Shown: positions 36,501 to 49,365, counted from the first letter of the stretch. The stretch: DNA of 64,000 bases from Cryptomeria japonica (GCF_030272615.1 NC_081409.1:471070573-471134572), one strand, 5' to 3'. The notes: generated from the sequence alone by a model not told the origin. Program-made: numbers and translations.

Positions 36501-37628
36501 GAGAAAGACATGGTATGTAAGTTTCACAAGGCACTATATGTATTAAAGCAAGCACCAAGAGCACGGTATGAAAGGCTTCATTAACACCTGATGAATATAG
36601 GTTTTCAGAGAACTAGTGAAGATAGCAATATATATCTCAAATCTAAAGCAGATAAAATACTGGTTAGTGAAGTGTTTGTAGATGATATCATATTTGGAGG
36701 TAATGATTACATGAGCAATGAATTTGCAAATGAAATGAAAAGTGATTTTGAAATGTCTCTAGTTGGAGAGATAAATTTTTTCATAGGATTGCAAATACAA
36801 CAAATGAAAAGTGGTATTTTCATCACACAGTCTAAGTATGTGAAAGAGGTATTAAAGACATTTGGTATGAATTATTGTAAACTAGTTGGAACACCAATGG
36901 TTATAGGTTGTAAGTTTTCTAAGGAAGATGAAGCCACATATGTTGATGAGAAGGAGTATAGGTCAATGATTGGAAAATTGCACTATGTTGTTCACATCAG
37001 ACCAGATATAGCTCATGCAGTTGGTCTAGTTGCTAGATTTTAGAAGAATTCGAAGGAAACACATTTGATTGAAACCAAGAGGATTTTCAGATATTTGAAT
37101 GGTACTGTTGACTATGGATTATGGAATCCATATGAAGGAAACTTTTACTTGAAGGTGTTCACAGATGTAGATTGGGTAGGTAATGTTGATGATAGGAAAA
37201 ACACAACTGGTGGAGCATTCTTTCTTGGAGGAAGACTTGTTTCATGGAGTAGCAATAAGTAGAGTTGTATATCACAGTCTACTATTGAAGCTGAGTGTGT
37301 TGTAGCTTATATGAATTGTACCCAGGCTATCTGGATGAGGCACATTTTGGAAGGTTTCAAGATGAAGTTTATAGAACCTGTAAAGATCTTATGTGACAAT
37401 ACCAATGCCATAAATATTTCCAAGAACCCTATTTTGCACGCATGAACCAAGATTATTGAATTGAAGTATCATTTATTGAGAGAATAAGTGTAGAGTAAAG
37501 ATGTGATCTTGGAGCATGTTTCTACCAAGGAGCAGCTTGCAGATATCTTTACTAAACTTCTACCTAAGACTACTTTTGTGTATCTTAGAAGTCAGCTAGG
37601 GGTTGTGCCCCTTCAAGAGGTAAATTGA
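33525..37628 (+). pseudogene. Copia gag-pol polyprotein, single frame with many stops
   Basis: Order of domains: gag (33525-34400) with a zinc knuckle CFACNKIGHIAANY whose last Cys is Tyr; protease (IIDSGCSHHMTGD, about 34568); pre-integrase HHCC (LWHRRF...CKECQLGK, 34935-35065); integrase core (HTDLCGP, RTDQGGEF, E in NGIAEKNN); RT (GTKWVFRNN, 36219; FVDDIIFGG, 36678); RNase H (TDVDWVGN to ADIFTKLLPK). All parts lie in the same frame from ATG 33525 to TGA 37626. There are more than a dozen stops (33615 TAA, 34404 TAA, 34564 TAG, 35076 TAA, 35388 TAG, 35502 TAG and others) but no frameshift I can see. Most stops look like C-to-T or G-to-A changes of CAA, CAG, CGA or TGG codons. Confidence 0.9.
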
Positions 37629-37992
37629 GCATGTTGTAGAGTACATTAGTCCCAGAGCTACTTGCAGAATTTTACAACAAGATTGATGTAGAAGTGGAGT
37701 TATTCCACAAGGGGAGCATCAAGTTGCAGGTTGTTGATGCTAAATAGTGAAATTTGACATTGCATGTTTTACTTTCAATTTGACATTGTTGTCAAAGGGA
37801 GAGAAGAACTATGTGATTTTTGGAAGATGAATCGTATGATTGATAGAGAGAAGGTCTATAGCTGGTAGCTGAAGGAAGACAAGCTGAAGACAAGGAGAGT
37901 AAATGGTAAAATTTAAACCAAGATTCCTATTCACAATCACAACAATCAATGGTATTGATATTTGTATTGCCATCAATGCCAAAGGGGGAGAT
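37629..37992 (+). other. Copia 3' untranslated region and polypurine tract
   Basis: Non-coding. It ends in CCAAAGGGGGAGAT at 37979-37992, directly before the right LTR. Confidence 0.8.
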
Positions 37993-39382
37993 TGTTGGCA
38001 TTTGCATGAATATTTCATTAATGATATGTTAATTTGTCATTGATGTCTATTAACCGATAATAATATTGTTGTAATGTTATTTTGTAACTGGTAGGAAGAG
38101 CTAGTGAAAGGGAACTGTAATTGGTAGGTAAGTTTGTGGAGTGAACCGGTATTGATAAGTATTGGAGAGTTGAACCGGTAAACCCTAGTCGATTAAGTTT
38201 GGTGAATTGGTTATATTGGTTTATGATCTGATGATGAGCAGTAATGATTATGACATGTATGCTTATTGTATGAAGAGAGTTTCAAAGTATTTTTGGCACT
38301 TAGAGGTAACAATTTTTGTCTAGGGAATGAGCAAGTATATTGCATGTAATGCAAAGTGCGTGATGAGTCACTTAGTTCAATGAAGTGGTGATCAAGGAGC
38401 GATCGAGGCTTTCTTGAATGATGTGTATAGATTGTTATGTAATCCAACCATCATACTTGAATTGACTTGTTTGTAATCTCCATGAGAGAATAAGTTTTTT
38501 GTTGTGTTATCGACCTACTGATTTGTTTATAAGGTCAATGAGCTGTTTAGTTTTAGAGTTGGCAAAGTTTTAGTTGAGTGTGTGGTTGCCAATCTGGATG
38601 ATGTATCTGTAGTTCGTGTAAAGGCAGATATGAGCATTAAAAGGATCTGAACAAGCAAGTGTGGTGTTATTCAAATAGATCAACAAACCCCTGTTGTTTT
38701 CTAACAATTATAGTAGATTGAAATCCCCTTACTGAGTAAGCTCTAACAAGCTTAGACTTATCCAAATCCTCTAACTAGGTGGTCCATTAGCTTGGATTTC
38801 AAATCCTCTACTGAGGTTACTCCTCACAGGGTATTGCTTCTGACAAGGCATTATAGTCAATCCCTTAACCGAGTGGTTCCTAATAGGATTTGTTCATAAC
38901 AAGAATTTTTGTAAAGCTTTAATAGGCTTGGCTCCTAATAGGGTGAACTTCAGAAGAGTTTAGATAGTTATCTTGTGAATCTTATCTCACCATGGTTTTT
39001 CCCATTTGGGTTTCCATATCAAAATATTGTGTCAAGTGGTGAATGTTTTTGTGGTTATGTTTTATATGGTTGATTTTCTTAACTACTTAATCCACTTTGA
39101 TAAGTCTTGATAATCGACAACAATATGAAATGAAGTTTTACTTATGTTAGTAAAAGTATTTGGATGTTTATGAGTTTCAAGTTGTTTACTATTAATCTAT
39201 TGTAACAGACAACCAGTGTAACTTGACAGTTTAATCTTGATAATGGTATTGCATTGATGGTTCTAAGTATACTTTGAGAGGTTGATTTTGATATTGGTGA
39301 AGTTAATGTCAGTTTTTCTATCTACTGATTCACCCCCCCTCTCAGTAGTCGATCGAATCCTTGTTCTTTCATCATACCATCA
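37993..39382 (+). repeat. Right copia LTR
   Basis: 1390 bp, from TGTTGGCATTTGCATG to TCATACCATCA. It aligns with the left LTR throughout. Confidence 0.88.
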
Positions 39383-39402
39383 AAATACACCCACATACAC
39401 CC

Positions 39403-39469
<67 letters not shown>

Positions 39470-40372
39470 TGCATGCATACATACATACACATACACAGAT
39501 ACGTGCACATACACATGCATACACACATATGTACACACATGCATAACACATACACATGTATGCATATATACATACATACATACATACATACAGAGACACA
39601 TATACGTGTACATACATACACATACACACATATGTACACACATGCATGCACGTGTGTATGCATGTGTGTACATATGCGTGTATGCGTGTGTATGTGTACA
39701 TATCTGTGTGTGTATGTATGTATGCGCATTTGTATGTGTATGTGTATGTGTGTGTGCGGGTTTATGTGTGTGTGTATGTATGTGTATATGTATGTGTGTG
39801 TGTTTATGTGTGAATGTGTGTATGTATGTATATAGGTCTATGTGAGTGTGTATGTATGCATGTGTGTATGTGTATGCACATGTATGTGTGTGTATGTGTG
39901 TATGAGTGTATGTATGTCTGTATATATGCATGTCGGTTATTGCATGTATGTATGTATGTATGTATGTATGTGGGTATGTATGTGGGTATGTATGTATGTA
40001 TGTGTGTACATGTATGTTTATGTGTGTATGTGTATCAATATGTATGTATGTGTGTGTGTATGTCTATGTATGTATATGTGTATACACACATAAAGGCACA
40101 TACATACATGCATGTACACACACATACACCCACATACACACATACACCCATACACACATACACATACACTTACATGCATACATACATACATACACATACA
40201 CATACATACATCACATATACACACATACATACATACATACATATACATGTAAATACATACATACACACATACATACAGGCATGTGTGTGTGCGTGCATTT
40301 GTATGTATGTGCATGTCCGTTTGGGTGTGGGTGCGGGTGTAGGTGTATGTGTCTATGTCTTTGTATGAGTAC
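39383..40372. repeat. 1-kb microsatellite that switches strand
   Basis: (ACATAC)n/(CA)n type at about 39383-39650, (TGTATG)n type at about 39651-40083, ACATAC type again at about 40084-40283, then TGTATG type to about 40372. Successive blocks are complementary. Long HTHTH/CVYVC ORFs in it are artefacts. Confidence 0.95.
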
Positions 40373-42058
40373 ACGGATTTATTTTTTTATGTGTAGTGTA
40401 TTGATTATAATTTTTTATGGTTTATATGTAAGGGTAATGAGAAAATGATTTTTTTTTAATTATTTAATTGGTATATGTGCATATTTTTCTAATAGTTTCA
40501 AAGTGTTGGTTTTCAAATTTTGCTAGGTTTAATTTTCTTTTAACATTTTTCTAATGTTTTCATTCTAAAAATTTTCAAAAAATTGATAAACTACATAAAT
40601 AAAAAAAATTATAACAATAAATCTATTAATTTTTAAAATTACAAATACAAAACAAAAAGAAAAGGAAAAAAAATTTAACCTACCTAGAAAAACGGGTGCT
40701 AGAAATAAGCTCCTTATGAGTCCAGCCAAACTCCCAAAGCTGCTTAGGGTGCAAATGAGGGTCGATCGGTAAAAAATTGATTTATATAATTGATAGTCCA
40801 ATCGGACTTAGTCCAACCAAACTAAGTTCAATCGAACTCTGTCCGACCGGACTCCTAATGCCACTTCGGTGCCACACAAGCACCACAGGGTGCCACACGG
40901 CCTGCAGGTAGTCCGACCGGACTACCCTCAGTTGACCCAAAGTGTGACACAACTCCATGCTTTCCCCCCTAGGTTTATCACAAGTTTCTCCCATGTCTTC
41001 CTACTATTTCCTCTTTACTCATAATTATAAATCCCAAAGAAAAATTCTCCTTAATTACCAAAGTTTCACAATAAATACTTACTTGAGATCTCAATGCTAA
41101 AATAATCACTTCAGTCCTTGACTTGATTCCTCCCTCTTGATACCTATCAAAATACATATTTCTTTGCATTCTTCAAATTTCTTGATTACCTCAATTCATG
41201 CTTAAGTATAATTCTCCACTCATGCGAACACTTCTGTCAAAACAACCATTAATGCATTCATTTTTTTTGAACTGTTGCTAGGATGTGATAATTCTCATTG
41301 ACCAGACAAGGATGACCTTTCTTTGATCATAGTATCTCTTTATTTGGTGCCATCTCATTTGTAGTCCTTTTTCATCTTTATATCCTATCGAGGAGACAAC
41401 ATAATTTTCTTATCAAGGTTGAATGTCTCTTCGATGAAACCCTTTATGATCTTGTGACTTTTGGAAAAAACTCTTTTATCTCTATTTGATGTTTCTCTAA
41501 TAGATCACCCTTCTCTTATATGGTTGAAACTTTAAAAATATCTCATCGAGATCAAATGTCTCTTCGATGATTTTTCTAATATATTGTGTCAATACTTCGA
41601 GGAGACCTAAATTCATTCTTGTTCACCATATTGTCGGGCACCCCCTTCACATTATTATTATTTTGAAGAGAATTTTGTAATCTCTTTTTGACACTGATTA
41701 TATCCTTGATGAATTTTTGCTAAGTCCCTTTTTGTCTTATCGATGAGACCCGTTATCATCTATGTAGTGCCCTTCGTCGACCCATCCTATGTTGATCTTA
41801 ATAGATTTGTTTATATTCCTATTTGATGTCTCAAGTTAAGTTTAGGACTCCATATGTTTCAGTTACTCTTTCAATGTTTAACATTAGGTGGGCATATGTT
41901 TCTCTGATGATTCTATGGATGAGGATATTGTCTTACTATATATGTGGATTGATGGGTTTACATATTGATGGTTTTTTTGTGCATTCATGTGATTGATGGA
42001 TTATACATGTTTAGCTATGTTATAGATTAGGTTGGTTATACATTTAGTGATTTATGGA
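40373..42058. other. Non-coding AT-rich stretch
   Basis: No ORF with a domain. It holds a short palindromic repeat cluster (40798-40925). From 41390 to 41760 there are several scattered TCGATGA/TCGAGGAGAC motifs. Nothing else is recognised. Confidence 0.5.
40798..40925. repeat. 15-bp imperfect palindrome repeats
   Basis: Near-tandem GTCCAATCGGACTTA, GTCCAACCAAACTAA, GTTCAATCGAACTCT and GTCCGACCGGACTCC. A further AGTCCGACCGGACTA follows at about 40911. Each unit is close to self-complementary. Confidence 0.7.
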
Positions 42059-45000
42059 TGTAATAACCCTATTCTTGAGTACATATGATAAGATGATGTC
42101 ATGATATATAGACTATTGTTTGTATATTGTTTGATTATTTTTATGGAGAGTCAACGTCGCATCACTCATTGTGAGCGGGATGTGCCGTTGCAAAACTCTA
42201 CCACTTGCTTGTTATATGTATATGTATATGTATCGTTGTTGTGGTTGCAGGATCTATAGGTACCAGACATCTATTCCTCCTAGATTCCCAAGTGCGAGAT
42301 CCCCTGGCCTTACAAGTGCAAGTGTGTCCTTTCCCAATGGTAATATGTGGTTCCGGAGATGACGTTGTTTCCCCTTACACACTCTAGGTCTATGTTGTCA
42401 CTTGTGTGTGTCGTCGGTGTGGGCAGGAATTGCCATGTCAACTTGGTCGCCTTGGTATGTGAGTATGTGGAATGAGTTGGTGGTCATTTATGTGATCGAT
42501 AATGTTAAATTAATTATCTTAATATCATTTTGTGATTATATGGTTATTATGTGTATTTTGATGTATTAGACTCATTGGTTTTTGGATATTAAGGTTGCTT
42601 AAGGCTTTATTTAATATTTATTGTTTTTTTGATATTTGAGAGTTTGGATCATGTATTTGAAAATTAATATTTTATTTATTGGAGTTGATTTATTGTTTAT
42701 AACTTACCATATTAATTTAGTGTTTTAATTTAATTAATGTTTAATGTTCATTACTTTATATTGCCTTGGGGTTCATTTGATATTTTACGTTTGTAGTTAA
42801 TTTATTTATTTGTTGTTTATAGTTTATTTTATTTAGTGTTTAAATTAATCTTATTTAATATAGTTTTGGGGGACTTGGTTATTTATTTATAATCCCTCCT
42901 TGATTTATTTAATTAATTTACATTTTCATTTATATATATAGTTTCTTTAATATTATATAAAGGGGAAATAAAACTATAGGCTAAATTAATATAAAATACC
43001 TCGCCACTCATAATAATAGTGTGTTGAAATATTATATTTTTATCTCCTTTGTTTTTAAATTTTATTGGAAAAGTCAATGGGGAAAATATATTATCTAACC
43101 CTAAGATTTGGGATGAGATATATTTCAAATGAAATAATCTCATTGGCTAGAAGAGAGGGGTTTTGGATTAATTTTCTTTACTTTTTATGTTGTTGCCATG
43201 AGATTTTTGGGGCTCTTCTTCTTCCTCTCTACAAAAAAAATAAAATTGGGTCTGCAACTTCTTAGGTTGATTTTTGGAGCCTGGTCTTGGCTTTGCTTTG
43301 CTAGATCACTGGAGGAATTGGGGAAAACTCTTCATCAATCTCTTTCCTTCCATCACACAGGTTTGAGGTTGGCTTCTTGTCCTTTGTTTTATTTTTATTT
43401 ATATTTGTGAAGTTACTCGTGTCTTCTCTGTGCTTGTGTTTTCTTGAAGGATATGGGGTAGTATTGAACATTTCTTTATATAGAATATCGTTTGCAATGG
43501 AGTATTATGGGATAAAGGAGTTTGATTTTATTGTTCATATTGTATGGTTTGATGTTGTATATTTTGCCTGTGGGTGCCATCCATGATAATGGTTCCCATC
43601 CCTATGCATTCTTCTATTGTTGTTGGGTAGTCTTTGTTGTTTTATTTAATGTTGAATTCATAGTGAAGGATTCACATTGTGGAGAACTATCTCTTAAGTT
43701 ACTTAAATTTTATTACAATAATGTTTTCCCTTTTAAGGTGTCGTTCATGGCAATGCCTTTTCCTTCCTGTGCAACCATGTTTATAGTTTTGGGATTCCTT
43801 CATTGGTGTCTTTGTTTTGGGAGTGTTTGGTATTGTTGTGTGATAGTGTTGAAGTTGTTAATGTTGAAATTTACACTATGAGAGTTGTTGGTTGGTCATG
43901 GTTTGTTTGGAGTGAGCTTTGTTGGATGTTAATCTTCACCACACTTGTTCTATTTTATTTGGTTTTGTTTGTGAGTGTTGATCTGGTATGGGTGACTCTC
44001 TGTCTGTGTTACTGAGTCATTTGGCTAACTCCAAAATTTAATTTTCTTGCCACGATTTGCTGCTCTCATGTCTACAACATTCTGATGAATGTATCTCAAA
44101 AACTAGAAATTGGGTGTGCACGAATTTTATTGGTTTTTTTTTCCTTAAAGTCTTCTAAATTTTTTGTAAAAATCATGAAATTTGGGATCTGATTTTTTGA
44201 GATATGAACAAAACACTAGACTGTGTATTTAGGGAGTTTTCCCGTGTGTTTCTTATTTGACTTGATTTTTCCATATTGTTCTCCATACCAGAGGCTAGTT
44301 TATGATATATTATTGTGTTCCAGAATTGCTCTTATTAATATTTGAGGTTTTATGATGATTTATGAGCTTCTGATCTTCATGTTGTGGTTTTATTGGTTCC
44401 TCTCATGTTGAGATTGCCATGAGAGAAGGTCGCACCTTGATGTTTTGTTTCCAGCAAGTGAATGGCCTTGTTGTGATGTTGTTTCTATGTTTAGCAGCAG
44501 ATTATGATGGCCTTGTGTGTGGCCCTTTGATTTATGAATGATTTCCAAGAGGTTCCTCTTCTTTCTTTTCTTGTTGGTGTGGCCTTGATCATGTTTATGT
44601 TCATGTGTGAGTGTTTGGGCTCCATGCTATGAGTTTCATTTCAAGATTTGAATACTTGTTTTAAGACCTCTTGGGCATATTTTCCTTGTTTTATGGGTCC
44701 ATGTTAGGGGGAGTGGGATTGTTTGTGATGACCAAGGTCACGAGAGATGGACTATCATGAGGTTCCTTGTAAGGATGCATGAAGTCTAAACCACCAGGGC
44801 ATAAGGGGGTTTACCTTGCATTGTAAAAAAGTGATAACCTAAAAATAAAAATGGGATGGGTAGATAGGTTTATAGATAAGATAATAAATTGATTTGTACC
44901 TCATGACTTAGTCCTAGGGAGGATGTTTTAGGATAAGAATGAGAAGGCCATGAAGACAGTAAGCTAATCTGCCTTAGTCTCTCATAGGTTAAGATGACTC

Positions 45001-46604
45001 CACATGTCCACAGGCTAGTGCCTGTGTTATGTGTTTTGTGGATGGCATGTGATGACACTCCACTCCTACATGTGATCCCTTTTTGTTTGCATTGCATCTA
45101 TGCCTTATTGTTGGTAGCCTCTAGAAGTTTCTTATTGTGCTTGGTTGTGTTTGCTTCATGTATGAGTGTCTTGTGGTAATCTTGTCCTTTGGTTTTGAGT
45201 GTTAACCTAGATGTAGAGTGTGTGTTGGGACCTTGTGTCATCTCTTAGCATGGGGGGTGGTTCCTTGTAGGTTCCACATTGGTCGGGTAGTTGGTTCTGT
45301 TTACCATTGGGGTTTTTCCTTCTTGGTTGGTGTTCTTCTCTCCATGCATGGATTGGATCTTCATCTTGATGGCTTACGATCTATATGGTAGAAAATATAT
45401 GTATTAGTAATCATAGTCTTGAAAGGATGAAACCCTCAAAGTAATTGATGTTTGAGTAAATGTGATGTAAACATTTGTAATAGTTGTAGGTTATCATTTG
45501 CATTTACGCTTGGTGAGCTATGCTCATGTTGAAGAACTATGTGACAAGTTGTAATCATAGCATACTCATGGTCATGTTAGTCTTGGACAAGCAATGTAAT
45601 CATTAAATGACTTTGATATGCAATGTATATAATGTATAGTTTATGTTCTTGTTGGAGTGAGGCATTGATTCTTAAGTTGATTCTATTATGCTACGTTGAT
45701 GTTGGAACTAAACTTAGCACCATGATAATGTGTAGTAGCATTGTTAGGTAGTGGAAAGAAAATTAGTGGTTAGAAACATTATGCAAGAATATTAGAAGAG
45801 TGGAATGGAAACTAAATAATATGTATGGCTGAAATCATATTATTAGTAATGAATGTAATATTCCCTTGGTTTCATAATTAAGATGGTTTGAATGACTCAT
45901 ATCAAGTGTAGGTAATGTTAACATTCTTTTAGTTGCATTTCCAAGTTAGTAAGCATGCATCTCATAGTGATAATACATAGGAAAGGCAAATAGACCATTG
46001 CATTATGTAGGTGGGATGCATGAAAGAAATTATCATAATAGGATTAGAAATATAAAATGAAGCATGTAATGATAAGGAAATGTCTGCATTTCATATTATG
46101 CATTATCTAAGGACAAAAGGGAAGTAGTTAGATATTACATTGTGCATGTAAGGCTCATGATAGTAAATGATCATGCTAAGAAAATTTAGATTTATGATAA
46201 ATAGGGTTAGAGGTTAATGAAATTAATGATCATGCATTAGGAGATGGTTAATCATGATAGATTCATAACATTTCACATAGGTAAGAGATGGATAAGGGAT
46301 TAGGAGTATTTGGATTTGGTGCTCAAATGGACATTAGACTAAAGGGGATAATCTTGCATCATATCATATAGAATAGAGAGATTAGTAGAAAGAATCATGA
46401 AGAGTAGTTAATTGTGTACTTCCATATGTAAATAGATAAGTTAGTGAATTTTCTAGTGTTGCATAATATTGTATATAAAATCAACAGATTGCATCCACGT
46501 TCATGTAGTCGCATGTCATGATGGGATAGATAGTTAGATTGCATCTATGCATGTCCATGGTATCAAAGAATAGGTAGTGATAGCTCATGATAGCTAAGGA
46601 TAAC
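42059..46604 (+). mobile_element. Left part of a giant LTR related to the LARD family
   Basis: It starts TGTAATAACCCTATTCTTGAG, like TGTAATGCCCCTACCCTAG at 56745, with no polypurine tract before it. Two landmarks are collinear with the solo LTR at 56745. One is TATATGTATATGTAT...TTGCAGG...GGTAC (42213-42262 against about 56965-57022). The other is CTCTTCATCAATctCTTtCC (about 43330 against 58094). The right end is not found; the LARD at 46605 interrupts it, so the rest should lie beyond the window. No coding ORF and no GC-rich island are present. Confidence 0.5.
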
Positions 46605-46720
46605 TGTAATGCCCCGCTAGGAAACCCCAAAGGGTTTAAGTTAAAAAACACTAGATACCAAGTGTAATGCCCTACCAGGAAACCCTGAAGGGTTTAAGTT
46701 AAAAAAAACTCAAATGGAGT
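46605..46720 (-). repeat. 58-bp duplication at the LTR end
   Basis: TGTAATGCC plus about 49 bases, through ACTAGATACCAAG, is followed at 46663 by a second TGTAATGCC copy. The other LTR has the same arrangement at 54848 and 54906. The join contains GATACCAAG, the complement of the first bases of the primer-binding site. Confidence 0.85.
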
Positions 46721-47029
46721 GTAAATATATATATTTTTATAATAATAATTAAGAGTGTTAATAATAAGTCACAACATTAAGATAATTTGGAGTTATCTAA
46801 AGCTTAGATAACACAGTGGAAGACTAAACGAACCTAAGGAGTTTCCCAACATGATTACGTAACCTTACACCTAACTCAACTCGTGACATTTGATCCAATT
46901 AAGTTGGATATCCTAATTTCAAGTTAATGCTTAAGACATGGGAATGTTATGTTCAATGAATTGACATTTTAGAATTTAGGAAGTGTTTCATCTATTATGA
47001 TTGGAGATGAGGCTAACAAGGGGATATTT

Positions 47030-47800
47030 ACTCAATGAAGTTAAAACATAATTAACTTAAGAAATCACCCATTAAGGTTTAAGTAGGGTTAACTTGACGA
47101 GCCATCCATTTTAGATACAATGCAACTAATATAACGAAGTTCATTTATAGATGGTTGAAATGTAAATAGCCAAAGAGTTCATTTATTGAAGTTAAAATAA
47201 TACTAAGAGATGAAGTTAATTCATTAAGGTGAAAATGTAATATAGCCACATGAGTTCATCCCTTTAATTAAACTATGGTTAGTAAGATGATATTCATTCA
47301 TTAAGGATTAAAAATGTAAGCAATAAAGCGAGGATTCCTTCATTTGGGTTTAAACATAACCAACTAATAAGTCATAGTTCATTTATAGAGGATAAAATGT
47401 AAATAGTCTATTAAGATCATCCATTAGGGTTAAGATATAGGTAACTTAATGAGTTCACTCATTTTAGTTAAAATAAAGTTATTATGAAGTAATACTTTTG
47501 CTATGATTAAGATATAAACAACTAAATGAGTTCTCTGATGTTAGTTCGATTATAGCTATTATGATGAAGATCATTTATTAAGGTTATAATGAGGATAACC
47601 AATTTGAGTTCATCCAATTATAAAACTAACCTAGTGAGGATTATTTGTTTAGAATAAAATGTAAACAACTAAATAAATTCATCCAATATAGTGAAATATA
47701 GCTAACATTGACGATGTTCATTTATATAAGATAATACGGTAAGTAGCCGAATGAGGATCACCCATTAGTTTTCAATTTAGATATTATGACATTAATCCAA
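47030..47800. repeat. Degenerate ~40-bp tandem repeats in the LTR
   Basis: A motif like TTCATT(A/T)ATTAAGGTTAAAA recurs at steps of 35-42 bp (for example 47071, 47108, 47143, 47181, 47223, 47262, 47300), about 19 copies. The block is present in the right LTR (about 55270-56045), and a complementary version in the + solo LTR (about 60150-60960). Confidence 0.75.
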
Positions 47801-49029
47801 TATTTGTTACCCATCCAATACATTCAAATTTCAAGCTTTACAACACGTTAATCCAATATTTGTAACCTAGCGAGTTTCCTTCCATACTTCTTTTCATTAA
47901 CATTCACAAAATACTTTCCATAATCATATCTACAAACTTTTATGATCCTAATTACTACTTTAAAAAAGATGACTATATTATTCGCATTCAAGTAATAACT
48001 TCATTAAATTCCCATTATTCACATACAAAATGCAACCATACATGCTAGCTCTAAGTATGAAACAGGAGAAAACAAAAGCATCGCATAACATAGATATGAT
48101 CTCGGAGTTCATCCCTAGAGGGCTACATCTTCGGGTCTGCTCAACTGCAAGACCCCTCTAGCATTTAATAAAGTTAGGATTACATAAGTTTCAAGTCTAT
48201 TACATCTCTGCTGTTTAGGCGAACACAATCACTATACAACAACCACCTCGGTCGATAATTACATAATGATCCCTTTTGAAGCGGATACAACTAAACATGT
48301 CAAAAGCAAATACAAGGGTTTCTTAACTGACGGTTCTCTAACTAGGGACATGACCGCCTATGACCAAACACATACAACTAGACGACAGGGACCCAACAAA
48401 CCTATCAGGGTCATGCTATTACTTTAGACATAGCGGTTACAAAAATAGTAAACCATGCACAAGCATTAATGGGTAAATACAGTCTTTTCTCATGTTGATT
48501 TAAGCATCTAAACAAGTTATTTAATCCTTAGAAATTCATCAATGACCAATTGGTTTTACAACAATACTCTAGCCCCCTTTTTTTTAACAACACATAAATT
48601 ACCCTTTACTATAAAGAACAAAATACATTAGAAGTGAATAAGGAAATGGGAAAATCATCTCCCAGCTTATTTAAGATTCCCTTGCATTCATTTTAAAAAC
48701 CAATTTCACCATTCGATTTATTCATTAGCATCTAAATATGAGTCCCAATATCTACCAACTTAAATAAATAAAAATAAATACAACATTCAACAATTGTTAA
48801 ATCAATGGAAATCATTACTTTATTGAGTCCAATGATTAATATATAATTAATAATATATATATTTATCCCCTTTTTTTTATAATTATTACTTGCTAAAAAT
48901 ATAAATCTCAACCAAACTTTAATAATAACAAATATATTACTTATAATATATTTTTTTATTAGCTATCCCTTTTTTTTTACACGGTAAAAAGAAACTTCAT
49001 ATTTAAATTTTAAATACATAAAAAAATAA

Positions 49030-49365
49030 CAAATTTGAGGGCGGCCAAAACTCTAGCCGTGCTCTAGCTGAAGGGAACTGTGGCCTCCATGGAGGACGCA
49101 GGCCCTTGGCCTCCACCCATAGTGGAGCCGGGGTTACTACGGCCGCCGTGGGGGTCACAGCCTCTTCGGCCTCCACATAGTGGAACCGGGGGTTGCTGCG
49201 GCCTCCATGGAGGACGCAGTCCCCTTTGGCCCCCACTGTGTGAATTCGGGGCTCATTGCAGCCGCCATGGGTGTCGTAGCCCCTTCGGCCGCCACTTTGT
49301 GGAGTCGAGCGGCTTGTGGGGAGCGGTAGGGGAGGGTGCGGGTTGAGCTTTGGCTCCCCCCCCCA
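49030..49365. repeat. GC-rich island with four ~59-bp repeats
   Basis: Units start at 49079, 49137, 49196 and 49256, each with CTxCGGCC(T/G)CC, GGxGGxCxCAG, CTTxGGCC and CACTxTGTGxA/CATAGTGGA segments. The other LARD LTR carries the same island at 62030-62340 with the fourth unit shortened. Confidence 0.85.

Larger units (their letters stand above)
32059..39382 (+). mobile_element. Complete Ty1/copia retrotransposon (decayed)
   Basis: LTR (32059-33454), tRNA-Met-type primer site, one gag-pol frame (33525-37628), polypurine tract and LTR (37993-39382). The flanks are CA-type microsatellite on both sides. AAATA occurs at 32052-32056 and directly after the right LTR at 39383-39387, a likely target duplication apart from two extra bases on the left. 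In the first 63 bases the LTRs differ at 6 positions, so this insertion is older than the LARD at 46605. Confidence 0.9.

Noticed and set aside
39282-40448. Several long overlapping ORFs on both strands (HTHTH- or CVYVC-rich)
   Set aside because: They are translations of a CA/TG microsatellite, open in all frames because of the repeat.
43065-44015. Cluster of hydrophobic + strand ORFs
   Set aside because: T-rich LTR sequence gives Phe/Leu/Val-rich frames; no start context, domain or agreement between frames.
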